Source: Urinicoccus timonensis (GTDB lineage Bacteria > Bacillota > Clostridia > Tissierellales > Peptoniphilaceae). Taken from it: 64,000 nt of DNA. Each line of letters begins with the position of its first letter. Position 1 is the first letter of the stretch. A model generated the notes under the pieces. The model searched no databases. It had not been told where the DNA came from and worked only from the letters and a program-made list of their open reading frames with translations. The position numbers and the translations under genes are program-made. The stretch spans positions 764,542 through 828,541 of the forward strand of contig NZ_OCTU01000001.1 in assembly GCF_900232945.1 (NCBI RefSeq), in the 5' to 3' direction. Of the stretch, positions 17,114-25,125 are shown piece after piece.

Positions 17114-17980
17114 CTAAAAAACTTTTACACAATAAAAGACCACAACCACTAACAGGGGAAGAGACCCAAAGAGGAGGACCTCCCGGTTTCCCCTTCCCAC
17201 GACTCTTTCCGTCCTAATCTGGCGCCCCAGCCAAAGCTTTAAAACCACCATAGACAGAATACTGGCCAAGACCAAGACAAGAATCAGAGTTTTTTCAAAG
17301 GACCCTATGGCTTGGACCAGGCCCAAGGACCTGAGCCAGGCAATATTTTCTGTCGATAGGCTCCGGCGAAAGAGGATCCCCGCCGTATTTGCTACAAAAT
17401 GGCCAATCATGGCATACATGACCTTACCGGTCCGTAAGACTAAAAGCCCCAGACCCAGGCCCAGTAAAAAGGGCACCACAAAATTTTGAATGTGGAAATG
17501 AAAGAGGGCAAAAAGAAGGCTAGTCATCCACAAACTGTATCTTTCGTCAAATTGTCGGTAGTAGGAAAAAAGCCCACCCCGGAAAAAGGCCTCTTCACAA
17601 ATAGCCGGTAGGAGACCATAAAAAAAGTAAACCGAAAGTCCCATGCCATTGCCCACAAAGCCTGCCGAAGCATCCTCCAGGTCAATAAACTTACTTAAGA
17701 GACTTAAAAACAAACCGTTACACAAGAGAAGGATGGGGTAGATTAAAAGTGGAACCAAGAGGGCAAGGGCCAGGTCCTGTTTTTGATAGCGGTGACCCAG
17801 CTGGCCCGGTCCCCCACAAGCCAAGTAAATACTTCCCCCAATAATCAAGAGGACCAGCTCCATCAGGGTCAAGCCCACCATGGCCCAGGAATCAATAGCC
17901 TGGGTAAAATAGTAAAAAATTAAATAAAAAATACACAGGCCCAATTGAAAAAGGCCCAGGGGTAACTTCTTAATCGTCAT
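17114..17980 (-). CDS. CPBP-family intramembrane metalloprotease
   Basis: A polytopic protein of about 288 residues with around eight membrane segments. The CPBP (Abi/CaaX-like) motifs are EEAFFRGGLFSYYR, where the paired glutamates and the arginine belong to motif 1, then HFHIQN and HFVANT with the metal-binding histidines. Roles in this family range from prenyl-protein processing to bacteriocin immunity and none is shown here. The longest frame starts at 18019 (39 bp inside hpt). The ATG at 17978-17980 leads straight to MTIKKLPLG and overlaps hpt by only 11 bp. Neither start has a strong ribosome site, so the start is uncertain. Confidence 0.83.
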   Translation of the reverse strand: MTIKKLPLGLFQLGLCIFYLIFYYFTQAIDSWAMVGLTLMELVLLIIGGSIYLACGGPGQLGHRYQKQDLALALLVPLLIYPILLLCNGLFLSLLSKFIDLEDASAGFVGNGMGLSVYFFYGLLPAICEEAFFRGGLFSYYRQFDERYSLWMTSLLFALFHFHIQNFVVPFLLGLGLGLLVLRTGKVMYAMIGHFVANTAGILFRRSLSTENIAWLRSLGLVQAIGSFEKTLILVLVLASILSMVVLKLWLGRQIRTERVVGRGNREVLLFGSLPLLVVVVFYCVKVF

Positions 17981-18488
17981 AGGTATAGATGTAGGGAATG
18001 TTCCGGCAGTAATCCCCATAGTTTAGGCCACAACCTACAATAAAGACATCAGGAATCTCAAAAGCCACATAGTCCGGAGTAAAATCCACTTCCCTCCTAG
18101 AAGGCTTGTCCAACATCAGACAAGTCTTGATGCTGGCAGGTTCTTCCTTTTTCAAGAGGTCTACAACAGTGGAAATGGTCCGGCCGGAATCAATAATATC
18201 GTCCACCAAGAGGACCTCCTTGCCCCGGATATCCACCTTGTGACGGTCTAAAATTTCCACAATTCCGGAAGATTCTTCCCCGTGTCCATAGGAAGCCGTC
18301 CTCATAAAATCCACATCCATTTCCAGGGGAATTTCCCGAATCAAGTCTGCTAGAAAAATAAATCCTCCCCTAAGTAGTCCAATACAGACCAGGTCCTTGC
18401 CCTGGTAGTCCTGGGTGATTTGTCTTCCTAAGTCTTCTATTCTTTCTCTTAGTTCTTCACGACTAATGAGTACACGTTCTTTTGCCAT
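17970..18488 (-). CDS. hpt: Hypoxanthine phosphoribosyltransferase
   Basis: Salvages hypoxanthine and guanine to IMP and GMP using PRPP. At 172 residues it is the standard size. The PRPP-binding motif is EVLLVDDIIDSGRT, and LLRGGFIFLADL and the C-terminal VGCGLNYGDYCRN are typical. It heads the five-gene operon that ends with hslO. A strong AAGGAGG lies before the ATG. Confidence 0.95.
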   Translation of the reverse strand: MAKERVLISREELRERIEDLGRQITQDYQGKDLVCIGLLRGGFIFLADLIREIPLEMDVDFMRTASYGHGEESSGIVEILDRHKVDIRGKEVLLVDDIIDSGRTISTVVDLLKKEEPASIKTCLMLDKPSRREVDFTPDYVAFEIPDVFIVGCGLNYGDYCRNIPYIYTYDD

Positions 18489-18517
18489 CTAGGTCCTCCT
18501 TCTTAAAACTTATCCCT

Positions 18518-18546
18518 ATTATACCATGGATGGGCCCTTTACCCAA
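18518..18546 (-). promoter_or_regulatory. Promoter of the hpt operon
   Basis: An extended -10 TGGTATAAT (TATAAT at 18518-18523) with a partial -35 TTGGGT (18541-18546) 17 nt upstream. It is divergent from the DUF4364 promoter. Confidence 0.65.
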
Positions 18547-18563
18547 TTTTATTTCCAGACAAC

Positions 18564-18592
18564 TACCATCTTTTCTCCAGACCTGGTATACT
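18564..18592 (+). promoter_or_regulatory. Promoter of the DUF4364 gene
   Basis: An extended -10 TGGTATACT (TATACT at 18587-18592). The -35 region at the right distance is poor (TACCAT), as is common for extended -10 promoters. It is 20 nt before the ATG. Confidence 0.5.
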
Positions 18593-18612
18593 ATAGGAAA
18601 AAGAGGTGAACA

Positions 18613-19128
18613 ATGGATACCAAGGCATGGTCAAACTTACTCAATCAAAAGTTAATTCTACTATACATTATTCATAAACTCCCGGGAAAATTCACAAAAA
18701 CAAGCCTGGTGGACTTCGTCCTTTCCCATGGCCTGATGAACTACTTCCTGGTCAACCAATACAGCCTAGAGTTGGTCCAAGTGGGGCTAATCTATAGCCA
18801 AAACAACCTCCTCTATCCCTCCCAGGCCGGAGACGAGGCCTTCCACTTATTTTTGGAAAGCTTGAGCCAGGAAACCACCCAAACCCTGGACAGCCTCCTA
18901 GAAGATGCCAAGGTCCGGGTCCAACAGGAAAATTCCATCCTAACCAACCTCTACCCAAATTCCAACGGCACCTACAACATTGTCCTACAGATTATTGAAC
19001 ACCAGGCTCCTATTTTAAACATCGAGCTTACCGTTTCTTCTGTGGAAGAAGGGGAAAAAATGATGGAAACCTTTAAGAAAAGCCCAGCCCAGGTCTACCA
19101 AGACGTCCTAAAATCCCTACAAAAATAA
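18613..19128 (+). CDS. DUF4364 family protein
   Basis: A 171-residue cytoplasmic protein. The N-terminal about 75 residues look like a winged helix (NQKLILLYIIHKLPGKFTKT, then a recognition-like helix), and the rest resembles the dimerisation part of DUF4364 proteins. These are widespread in Clostridia, are often suspected transcription regulators, and have no described targets. It is one of few plus-strand genes, divergent from hpt, so it could act on that shared promoter region; this is only inference from position. AAAGAGGTG precedes the ATG. Confidence 0.8.
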   Translation: MDTKAWSNLLNQKLILLYIIHKLPGKFTKTSLVDFVLSHGLMNYFLVNQYSLELVQVGLIYSQNNLLYPSQAGDEAFHLFLESLSQETTQTLDSLLEDAKVRVQQENSILTNLYPNSNGTYNIVLQIIEHQAPILNIELTVSSVEEGEKMMETFKKSPAQVYQDVLKSLQK

Positions 19129-19150
19129 AACTCCCCTTGAGGGAGTTTTT
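19127..19150 (+). terminator. Terminator after the DUF4364 gene
   Basis: Stem AACTCCC/GGGAGTT with a CTTGA-type loop and a run of seven Ts, placed right after the stop codon. Confidence 0.88.
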
Positions 19151-19179
19151 TTATTGGACTTCTGCTGGCTTATCAAAGA

Positions 19180-19215
19180 AATAAGCCTCCAAACTTTTCA
19201 TTCGGAGGCTTATTT
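19180..19215 (-). terminator. Terminator after surface protein 1 (possibly two-way)
   Basis: An 11-bp stem AATAAGCCTCC/GGAGGCTTATT with a 13-nt loop. On the minus strand TTTCTTT follows. It lies 10 bp after the stop of the surface protein. Confidence 0.78.
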
Positions 19216-19224
19216 TACTTCAAT

Positions 19225-21630
19225 TTATCTTCTTTTCTTTAAGAAAGTAAGGGCCATGCCACTAGTAATTGCACTCATTAAGCTAAATCCAATTCCTGGA
19301 TCAAAAGTCTTAGGTGCTTCAAAGGGTGGCCTTTTCGTTAATTTTTCAGGCACCTTGGGTGGAGGAGTTTCCTCTTTTGGCGGAGGAGTCTCTTCCTTGG
19401 GTGGAGGAGTTTCCTCTTTTGGCGGAGGAGTCTCTTCCTTGGGTGGAGGAGTTTCCTCTTTTGGTGGAGGAGTCTCTTCCTTGGGTGGAGGAGTTTCCTC
19501 TTTTGGTGGAGGTGTCTCTTCCTTGGGTGGAGGTGTTGTCTTATCCTTTATGGTAAAGGATTGTGCTTTGTTATCTAGGTCTTTTTCATCTCCAGCCAAT
19601 TGTCCATCTTCATAGATGTCATATACAATAACAAATTCATCGCCAACTGCATACTTACTAGAATCAAAAGTGAATTCTAACCTTGCTTCTCCATCTGCTT
19701 TGGCAAGTTTTCCTGTTTCATATTCAACTGTTTTCACTACTTGGCCAGTTTTCTTATGGATCAGTTTCCCCACAAATTTGTATGCTTTTTTTTGGCTTAG
19801 TTTATCAAACGTAATTTTATCCTCTACTGTAGTAGAAGTTCCACGTTTAACGGTTTTTTCTCCTGTTTCCTTGTTTGTAGCCAAGGTTTCGAATACAAAC
19901 TTTTCGTTGGTCACTTTAAAAATAAAGGTAGGTCGTGTTATAATCGGTACTCCTTTTCCAGAACCAGATCCTCCAACGCTAGAACCGCCACCTCCACCGC
20001 CAGAGCTTCCACCACGAACAGGTGCTGGAATCATTGGTCCAGAAATATCTACGTCAGGTCCTGTAGTATCCTCTTTAGGTCCAGAAACATCTAAGTCTGC
20101 TTTAGGCGGTACAACATCGACATCAGTATCTGGGTTTGGTTGTGGTTGTGGGTTGTCAGGAGCAATTGGACCTTCGGGAAGCTTAGGGTATTCCAAGCGA
20201 GTAGCTGGAGTATCGATTTTATCCTCGCTATCTCCCATTAAAATAGGTCCATTTTGTGAATCTTGAATATAAAAAGTCTTTAAGCTGTAGTTTTTATTGG
20301 TGTCTGTTCTTAATTCCTCGAACTTATAAATCGCCCTCTTGTCTTCAAAAACAAGGGACCAGTTAACGTTGTTAAGGTCTTCTGGCTTTACTTTACCTTC
20401 CTTTACTAGGATAGCCAATCTAGCTATGGCAAATTGTGCTACCTTCCTGTGGTCAATTTTGTTATAATCCTCAAATGTTTTATCCTCATAGGTATAGGTC
20501 TCTGTCTTTTCATATTGAGGTTGAGGCGGTGGTATTTGTCCATCAACAGGTGGTTTGCTGGGAGGAAGTGGGCGCCCATAATTCACAACAAGTCTTATGG
20601 TGCCTTTCTTTTGAGAGTTGTATCTTTTTTTAAATTTCACAACCCCTCCAGGAGTCAAATCTTCATATTTATACAGGCCTTTTACTTCATATTTATCATC
20701 TTTTTCCACTACATATTTATCATCTTTTTCCACTACATATTTATCATTTTGATTGACTTCCCCTTTAGGCTCTTCGGGCTCTTCAGGATCTACTGGAATC
20801 CCCCCGTCACCTTCTGGTGGAATTGGATTACCTCCTGGTGGAATCGGAGGTTCTACAGGTCCTCCTTTGCCTTCTTTTTTAAAGATATCTGGGTTCTTAC
20901 TGTCTTTTTCATTTTCTACAGGGAAGCCCTTCTCTTCAATGAGTTGAATAAGTTTTTCTATTTCTTCTCTACTTAGTTGTTCGAAGTCACCGTTTGGAGG
21001 AGGTAAAAAAGTACCTGGCGCCAAATGGATCTCTCCACTTTTCCCTTCTTTATTGGTAACGACAATATGGGTTTCTCCAGTTTCTAGGTTGGTTACCTTA
21101 AAGGCAACTCCCATAGGCTTTCCATTCTCATCCACCTTTTCAATGATAATGGTGCCTCCTTCATAAGTAGAAACATAGCCACTTCCACTGCCGCCGCTAG
21201 ATCCGCCTCCACATCCGCTTCCTCCTCCTGTGACGGAATCAGAAACAAGGGGGTCTCCTACTTCAGGTTTTTCTATTTCTTTGGAACCCTCCTCTATTTT
21301 TTCTAGAGGTTTTTCTGTTTCTTCTCTAGCTACTGTTTCTGCCTTTGTTGTCGTTTTCGTTTGGGTAATTTCTTCTTGGGCTTCTTTTTCTTGGGGCTTA
21401 TCTACAGGCTCTTCTGTAGTACCCCCCCCCTCAATTTTTCTGATGTTTACAGGGTTTGAAGCCTCAGTTTCTTTTGCCAGCTCTTTTTCCACTGGTGCTT
21501 TTTCCTCTACTACTGTGTCATTTTTTTGTGCTATAGTTTCTTCTTTGGGGGAAGATCTAGCAAAGACACTAAAGGGAAGCAGAAATAAAAAAAGAGAAAG
21601 TAAAAGAATTCTTCCGAATTTCAACTTCAT
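19225..21630 (-). CDS. Wall-anchored surface protein with VaFE-like domain and PPPKEET repeats
   Basis: An 801-residue secreted protein. Residues 1-24 are a signal peptide. A Glu/Lys/Thr-rich stalk follows, containing a G9 nucleotide tract at residues 67-70. A Gly/Ser linker has the only cysteine (GGGSGCGGG), then a Cna_B/SpaA-like beta segment (TIIIEKVDENGKPMGVAFKV), proline-rich linkers and an unassigned middle domain. Around 600-720 lies a VaFE-like domain, whose relatives form a Thr-Gln ester cross-link. Eight PPPKEET repeats precede the C-terminal sorting signal APKTFDPG (from 772), hydrophobic stretch and KKRR tail. The signal is not canonical LPXTG. It lies directly after the MBOAT-SGNH-sortase operon but has its own promoter. 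Adhesin is the likely role. Confidence 0.85.
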   Translation of the reverse strand: MKLKFGRILLLSLFLFLLPFSVFARSSPKEETIAQKNDTVVEEKAPVEKELAKETEASNPVNIRKIEGGGTTEEPVDKPQEKEAQEEITQTKTTTKAETVAREETEKPLEKIEEGSKEIEKPEVGDPLVSDSVTGGGSGCGGGSSGGSGSGYVSTYEGGTIIIEKVDENGKPMGVAFKVTNLETGETHIVVTNKEGKSGEIHLAPGTFLPPPNGDFEQLSREEIEKLIQLIEEKGFPVENEKDSKNPDIFKKEGKGGPVEPPIPPGGNPIPPEGDGGIPVDPEEPEEPKGEVNQNDKYVVEKDDKYVVEKDDKYEVKGLYKYEDLTPGGVVKFKKRYNSQKKGTIRLVVNYGRPLPPSKPPVDGQIPPPQPQYEKTETYTYEDKTFEDYNKIDHRKVAQFAIARLAILVKEGKVKPEDLNNVNWSLVFEDKRAIYKFEELRTDTNKNYSLKTFYIQDSQNGPILMGDSEDKIDTPATRLEYPKLPEGPIAPDNPQPQPNPDTDVDVVPPKADLDVSGPKEDTTGPDVDISGPMIPAPVRGGSSGGGGGGSSVGGSGSGKGVPIITRPTFIFKVTNEKFVFETLATNKETGEKTVKRGTSTTVEDKITFDKLSQKKAYKFVGKLIHKKTGQVVKTVEYETGKLAKADGEARLEFTFDSSKYAVGDEFVIVYDIYEDGQLAGDEKDLDNKAQSFTIKDKTTPPPKEETPPPKEETPPPKEETPPPKEETPPPKEETPPPKEETPPPKEETPPPKEETPPPKVPEKLTKRPPFEAPKTFDPGIGFSLMSAITSGMALTFLKKRR
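19355..19536 (-). repeat. Coding tandem repeat (21-bp unit, 42-bp higher-order period)
   Basis: Two 21-bp variants alternate strictly (one ending in TTTCCTCTTT and one in TCTCTTCCTT on the plus strand) in four 42-bp pairs plus a partial copy. They encode eight PPPKEET units. The last pairs carry single substitutions (GGCGG to GGTGG, GGAGT to GGTGT), so expansion was recent and uneven. Confidence 0.92.
20697..20747 (-). repeat. Short coding tandem duplication (24-bp unit)
   Basis: Two near-identical 24-bp copies encode VVEKDDKY in tandem, with a third degenerate copy, inside surface protein 1. They give the run KYVVEKDDKYVVEKDDKYEV. Confidence 0.75.
21422..21430 (-). repeat. G9 homopolymer tract in the surface protein coding region
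   Basis: Nine consecutive C on the plus strand (G on the coding strand) span codons 67-70 (Glu-Gly-Gly-Gly). A one-base slip would truncate the protein soon after the signal peptide, so this could be a phase-variation switch. In the window as given the frame is open. Confidence 0.85.
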
Positions 21631-21683
21631 CTTTCTTCTCTCCTTTCTTGGAATTCAATGACCCATGGTCAGAAATTGTTTTC

Positions 21684-21713
21684 CTTTATATTAAATAATT
21701 ATTTAATATAAAG
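21684..21713 (-). promoter_or_regulatory. 30-bp perfect palindrome in the 5' leader of surface protein 1
   Basis: Fifteen bases on each side of the centre at 21698/21699 pair perfectly; all are A/T apart from the outermost C-G pair. It begins about three bases after the predicted transcription start. It could be an operator for a dimeric repressor or a 5' hairpin that protects the mRNA. Confidence 0.7.
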
Positions 21714-21722
21714 TCTATGTAT

Positions 21723-21751
21723 ATTATAGACTATAGACAAGAAATATTCAA
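21723..21751 (-). promoter_or_regulatory. Promoter of surface protein 1
   Basis: TTGAAT (21746-21751), a 17-nt spacer and TATAAT (21723-21728). The leader to the ATG is about 86 nt and contains the 30-bp palindrome. Confidence 0.82.
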
Positions 21752-21841
21752 TATCCTTTTAACTTCCCCCTTAAATTTCCCACTGATTAGGTTTTCTTAA
21801 AAATCCTTGTTTTTAATTTTTTAAACCTACTCTATAAATAG

Positions 21842-21867
21842 AAAAAACTCCCCTAGGGGAGTTTCCT
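21842..21867 (-). terminator. Terminator of the MBOAT-SGNH-sortase operon
   Basis: Minus-strand stem AAACTCCCC/GGGGAGTTT followed by TTTC, three bases after the sortase stop codon. It separates this operon from surface protein 1. Confidence 0.85.
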
Positions 21868-21869
21868 AT

Positions 21870-22598
21870 CTACTTCACTTCTACTGCCTGGATTACTAGA
21901 CGCCTATCTCCTGGAGAGCAGGTTTGGAGGGTAATAAAGTGGTCCAGCTTTTCCGGCAGGGGTTTTTTGAGAATGTTTCTTTTTTGGACATAGGCCCGAA
22001 AGTTTTCCAGGTCCTGGCCTTGGTAGCTGGTATGACGGAAGGGGTCCATGGGGTCTGCCTTGTAGACAGCAAAAATTTCATAGCGCTTGTGGCCCACCAG
22101 GCTATCAATTTCTATATAGGGGGCCTGGCTGACAAAGTCAGGGTCTTCGTATTGGTGGAGGTCCTTGAAGCAGCCTCCCCTCTTGGCATTGTGGCCATAG
22201 ATGATGGTGTTTTGGTCGGAAAAGTCGACCTGGTTGCGGTAGTCCATGAAGATGGCTCCAAAGGGATTGGATTCTTTTTCATAGCTGTGGTAGAGGTAGT
22301 AGTCGTTGTCCTTTCCTTGGACCACAGGATAGTTGATCTCGGTTTGATCCAGAGAGATCCAGGCTTGGATGTCAGGATAAGTCTTTTCCAGGGCCAGGAT
22401 TTTTTCCCGGGACTTTTGGTCCAGGGACTGGTTGGGAGTCTTCTCCTCCCTTTCCTGGTCCTGGACCTGGGCTTGAATCTTTTGGACCCCCTGGTCATAG
22501 GACCGACCGGCCTTGTAGTAGGCCCCGATCTTATAAAGGCTAAAGACCAAAATCAAAAGTAAAATAACTTGTATAAGCTTTCTTGTTTTATCTTTCAT
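21870..22598 (-). CDS. Class B sortase (locus 1)
   Basis: A membrane-anchored transpeptidase of 242 residues. An N-terminal signal anchor (about 8-26) is followed by the sortase domain with catalytic His136 (IIYGHN), Cys227 (TLQTCS) and Arg232/233. The segment INYPVVQGKDNDYYLYH is typical of class B. Third gene of an operon with an MBOAT acyltransferase and an SGNH-like protein, nine bases after the latter. The next gene downstream encodes an anchored surface protein, its probable substrate. Class B enzymes usually read NPQTN-like signals, whereas the neighbour has APKTFD, so the pairing needs proof. Confidence 0.9.
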   Translation of the reverse strand: MKDKTRKLIQVILLLILVFSLYKIGAYYKAGRSYDQGVQKIQAQVQDQEREEKTPNQSLDQKSREKILALEKTYPDIQAWISLDQTEINYPVVQGKDNDYYLYHSYEKESNPFGAIFMDYRNQVDFSDQNTIIYGHNAKRGGCFKDLHQYEDPDFVSQAPYIEIDSLVGHKRYEIFAVYKADPMDPFRHTSYQGQDLENFRAYVQKRNILKKPLPEKLDHFITLQTCSPGDRRLVIQAVEVK

Positions 22599-22607
22599 AT
22601 CTTTTTT

Positions 22608-23621
22608 CTATCCTTTGTTTTTCTCAAGCAAGGCCAGGTCCCGGACCCAATCAGGGTCTTGATCCTGGTCCTTTTTAAGGTCTACAAACTTTTCTAGGTC
22701 CCGGACCAGGGTCTTGCTAAACTTGTCAACCCCCTGTTGGTTCATATGGTAGCCGTCATAGTAGTCTTGGACAGACAGGCCCATGGCTTCTTTTTCTAGG
22801 TTGTAGTTGATGTAGTCCATGCCCTGTACTTGCATAAATTTTTCCAAATCATCCAAGGCTTTTGCATAGCTTTGGTCTTCAAAGGTGGGCGTCTTGACCA
22901 AAACCAGGTCAATCCCCCTCTTTGCACAATAGTTCCCAATTCTTAAGAGGGTTTCCTTGTTTTCAGGGGAGACTTTTGTAGCAATTTTGCCCCTTAAGCC
23001 CCCCTCCAGGTCTGTCTTAAACTTTTGACTTTGCCCCTCCAAGGCCACATAGCCCCGGTAGGGGTCATGGTAGTCCCGGTACTTGACCTGGTAGTCTCTC
23101 TCTTCCAGGTCAGGCCAGCGGTCATGGTACTTAATCAGAGGAAAAACCACCTGGGCCTTCATATCCTTGGGAACTACCCGGTAGACCATCTCCAGCTTGT
23201 TTAAGCTCATGGGCATGTCGTCACTATAGGAATGGACAATCCCCGGATCCTCCGAATCTTCCTGGAGAAGACAGGCAAAAATATCCAGGACAATTGCCTG
23301 GGGCTTGTGTTTTTTCACAGCATCCTTCATGTAATAGTAGGTTACATCCAGGGGCTGCTGCTGGCTGGCCAAGACATAGGACTTGAGGCCTGTTTCCCTA
23401 TAAATTTCCAGGGGCGAAAAGGAACAATAGCTGTGACTGGTCCCTAGAAAATACAGGTCATAGTCCTCTTGGCTATTGTAAAAACCCCCGATTTTATTGG
23501 ACATATCCCAGGGCTTATCCAAAGACTTACGAATAAAAATTTGATTTAACTGGGATAGGGTCCAGAGGACCAGAACCAGGAAGACCAAGACCTGCCCTGC
23601 CCTAAGACATTTTTTCCCCAT
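22608..23621 (-). CDS. SGNH/AlgX-like protein, partner of the MBOAT acyltransferase
   Basis: A 337-residue protein with one N-terminal membrane anchor (about 8-28) and an extracytoplasmic domain. Block I is FLGTSHSY with the probable nucleophile Ser62, and the catalytic Asp-His pair appears as DGYH (289-292). This is the layout of AlgJ/AlgX or DltD-type partners that pass acyl groups from an MBOAT protein to a surface polymer. The frame is open to 23894, but the first 91 codons would overlap the MBOAT gene; AGGAG before ATG 23619-23621 settles the start. It lies 11 bp after MBOAT and 9 bp before the sortase gene. Confidence 0.82.
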   Translation of the reverse strand: MGKKCLRAGQVLVFLVLVLWTLSQLNQIFIRKSLDKPWDMSNKIGGFYNSQEDYDLYFLGTSHSYCSFSPLEIYRETGLKSYVLASQQQPLDVTYYYMKDAVKKHKPQAIVLDIFACLLQEDSEDPGIVHSYSDDMPMSLNKLEMVYRVVPKDMKAQVVFPLIKYHDRWPDLEERDYQVKYRDYHDPYRGYVALEGQSQKFKTDLEGGLRGKIATKVSPENKETLLRIGNYCAKRGIDLVLVKTPTFEDQSYAKALDDLEKFMQVQGMDYINYNLEKEAMGLSVQDYYDGYHMNQQGVDKFSKTLVRDLEKFVDLKKDQDQDPDWVRDLALLEKNKG

Positions 23622-23632
23622 GACAACAACTC

Positions 23633-25099
23633 CTAAAATTGAAAATAAATAAATTGAGATTCCGAATATCCCGGGCCATAGACCCCGAAAATCAAGGTGG
23701 CCACGATTAAGAGCAAGACCAGGACCCAGCGTAGGACAAAGGGCCCCTTGGCCAAAGATTCTCTCAAAGGATAGCTCCGGTACTTGATTCCATCCACCAG
23801 GGTCAAGACCAGCAAGCTCCCTAGGATGGGATAGAGTCCCGTCATGCCCAATTGACTGGCAGAAACTTCCCCAAGCCAGGTCCGGACTCCCCAATGGGCC
23901 CGGAAAAATTGACCAATATAGGCCAGGCCCTGGGAGATATTATCTGCCCTGAAAAAAACAAAGGCCAGGACGACAATGGAAAAAGTATAAATCCTTTTGA
24001 GACCCGACAGGATGAAAGATCCCCCTTCTATCTGGCTCTTTCTTCCAGCCCTTGTCTTTTTCAACCAAACCTCCAAGCTGTTAAAAAATCCATGGATGAG
24101 CCCCCATAGAACAAAGCTCATCTCTGCCCCGTGCCAAAGGCCCGAAACTCCAAAGACAATGAGGATATTGACCAGGTTCCTTCCCAAGCTCACCCGGCTA
24201 CCTCCCAAGGGGATGTAGAGATAGTCCCTAAACCAGCTGGAGAGAGAAATATGCCAACGCCGCCAAAATTCCACAACGGACTTGGACAAAAGAGGCTCCT
24301 TAAAGTTGTCCATCAGGTCAATACCCAGGATCTTGGCCGACCCCTTGGCTATAAGGGAGTAGGAATAAAAATCGCAATAGATTTGTAGGGTAAAAAAGAC
24401 CGCCCCCATCAAGAGGCTAAAGCCCGAAAAACTTTCCAGGTTGCCAAAGACCTCGTTGACAAAAATCGCCACCCGGTCAGCCAGGACTAATTTAAGAAAA
24501 TAGCCCCAGACCAGGTCCAGACCTCCTAAGACCAGGTTTTCATAGGCAAAGGTCCCACCCCTTTTTAGTTGGGGCAAGAGGTTTACAGACCGCTCAATGG
24601 GCCCCGCCACCAATTGGGGGAAAAAGGACACAAAAAGACCGTATTGGATGAGGTTTTTCTCTGCCGGCAGTTCTCTCCGGTAGACATCTAGTGTATAGCC
24701 CAGGGCCTGGAAGGTGTAAAAAGAAATCCCCACAGGCAAGAGAAAGTCCACTGTCCTCTTTAAGGGACTCATGTGGAAGACCCCAGCAAAAAAGTTTAGG
24801 CTCTGGATGGCAAAGTTTGCATATTTAAAAAGAAATAAAATCCCCAGGTTAATGAGAAAACAAAAAAAGACAAAGACCTTCCTCCGGGTCTCATCCTGAC
24901 TCTTATCCAGTAAGAGTCCTGTGGCATAAGTCACCAAAATCGATAGGACCATCAGGAGGGTGTATTTTACATTCCAGCAAGAATAGAAAAATAAACTTGC
25001 TGCCAGCAAAAAAGATTTTTTTAGTTTTCCTGGCAAGAGGAAGTAAAAAACCACCACCAGGGGAAAGAAAAGCAAATAAGAAATGGAATTAAAAAGCAT
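23633..25099 (-). CDS. MBOAT-family membrane O-acyltransferase (AlgI/DltB-like)
   Basis: A 488-residue polytopic protein with about eleven membrane segments. Conserved MBOAT features are EFWRRWHISLSSWFRDYLYI (His283) and the catalytic His323 in SGLWHGAEM. AlgI-type members transfer acetyl groups across the membrane to polysaccharide or wall polymers through an SGNH partner, which is the next gene. There is no dltA or dltC here, so D-alanylation of teichoic acid is unlikely. First gene of a three-gene operon ending in a class B sortase. Confidence 0.92.
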   Translation of the reverse strand: MLFNSISYLLFFPLVVVFYFLLPGKLKKSFLLAASLFFYSCWNVKYTLLMVLSILVTYATGLLLDKSQDETRRKVFVFFCFLINLGILFLFKYANFAIQSLNFFAGVFHMSPLKRTVDFLLPVGISFYTFQALGYTLDVYRRELPAEKNLIQYGLFVSFFPQLVAGPIERSVNLLPQLKRGGTFAYENLVLGGLDLVWGYFLKLVLADRVAIFVNEVFGNLESFSGFSLLMGAVFFTLQIYCDFYSYSLIAKGSAKILGIDLMDNFKEPLLSKSVVEFWRRWHISLSSWFRDYLYIPLGGSRVSLGRNLVNILIVFGVSGLWHGAEMSFVLWGLIHGFFNSLEVWLKKTRAGRKSQIEGGSFILSGLKRIYTFSIVVLAFVFFRADNISQGLAYIGQFFRAHWGVRTWLGEVSASQLGMTGLYPILGSLLVLTLVDGIKYRSYPLRESLAKGPFVLRWVLVLLLIVATLIFGVYGPGYSESQFIYFQF

Positions 25100-25125
25100 A
25101 GGTCCTCCCTGAAATCTTTACTTCT

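Noticed and set aside
19355..19536. CRISPR-like periodic repeat
   Set aside because: There are no spacers; the 21/42-bp units are contiguous and code PPPKEET in frame.
20434..20976. Plus-strand open frame of 180 codons antisense to surface protein 1
   Set aside because: Phe/Ile-rich shadow of the Lys/Glu-rich coding strand with no ribosome site; the minus-strand frame has a signal peptide, domains and a promoter.
23622..23894. N-terminal extension of the SGNH protein by 91 codons
   Set aside because: It would run inside the 3' end of the MBOAT gene, is rich in unlikely residues, and has no ribosome site. AGGAG lies before the ATG at 23621.
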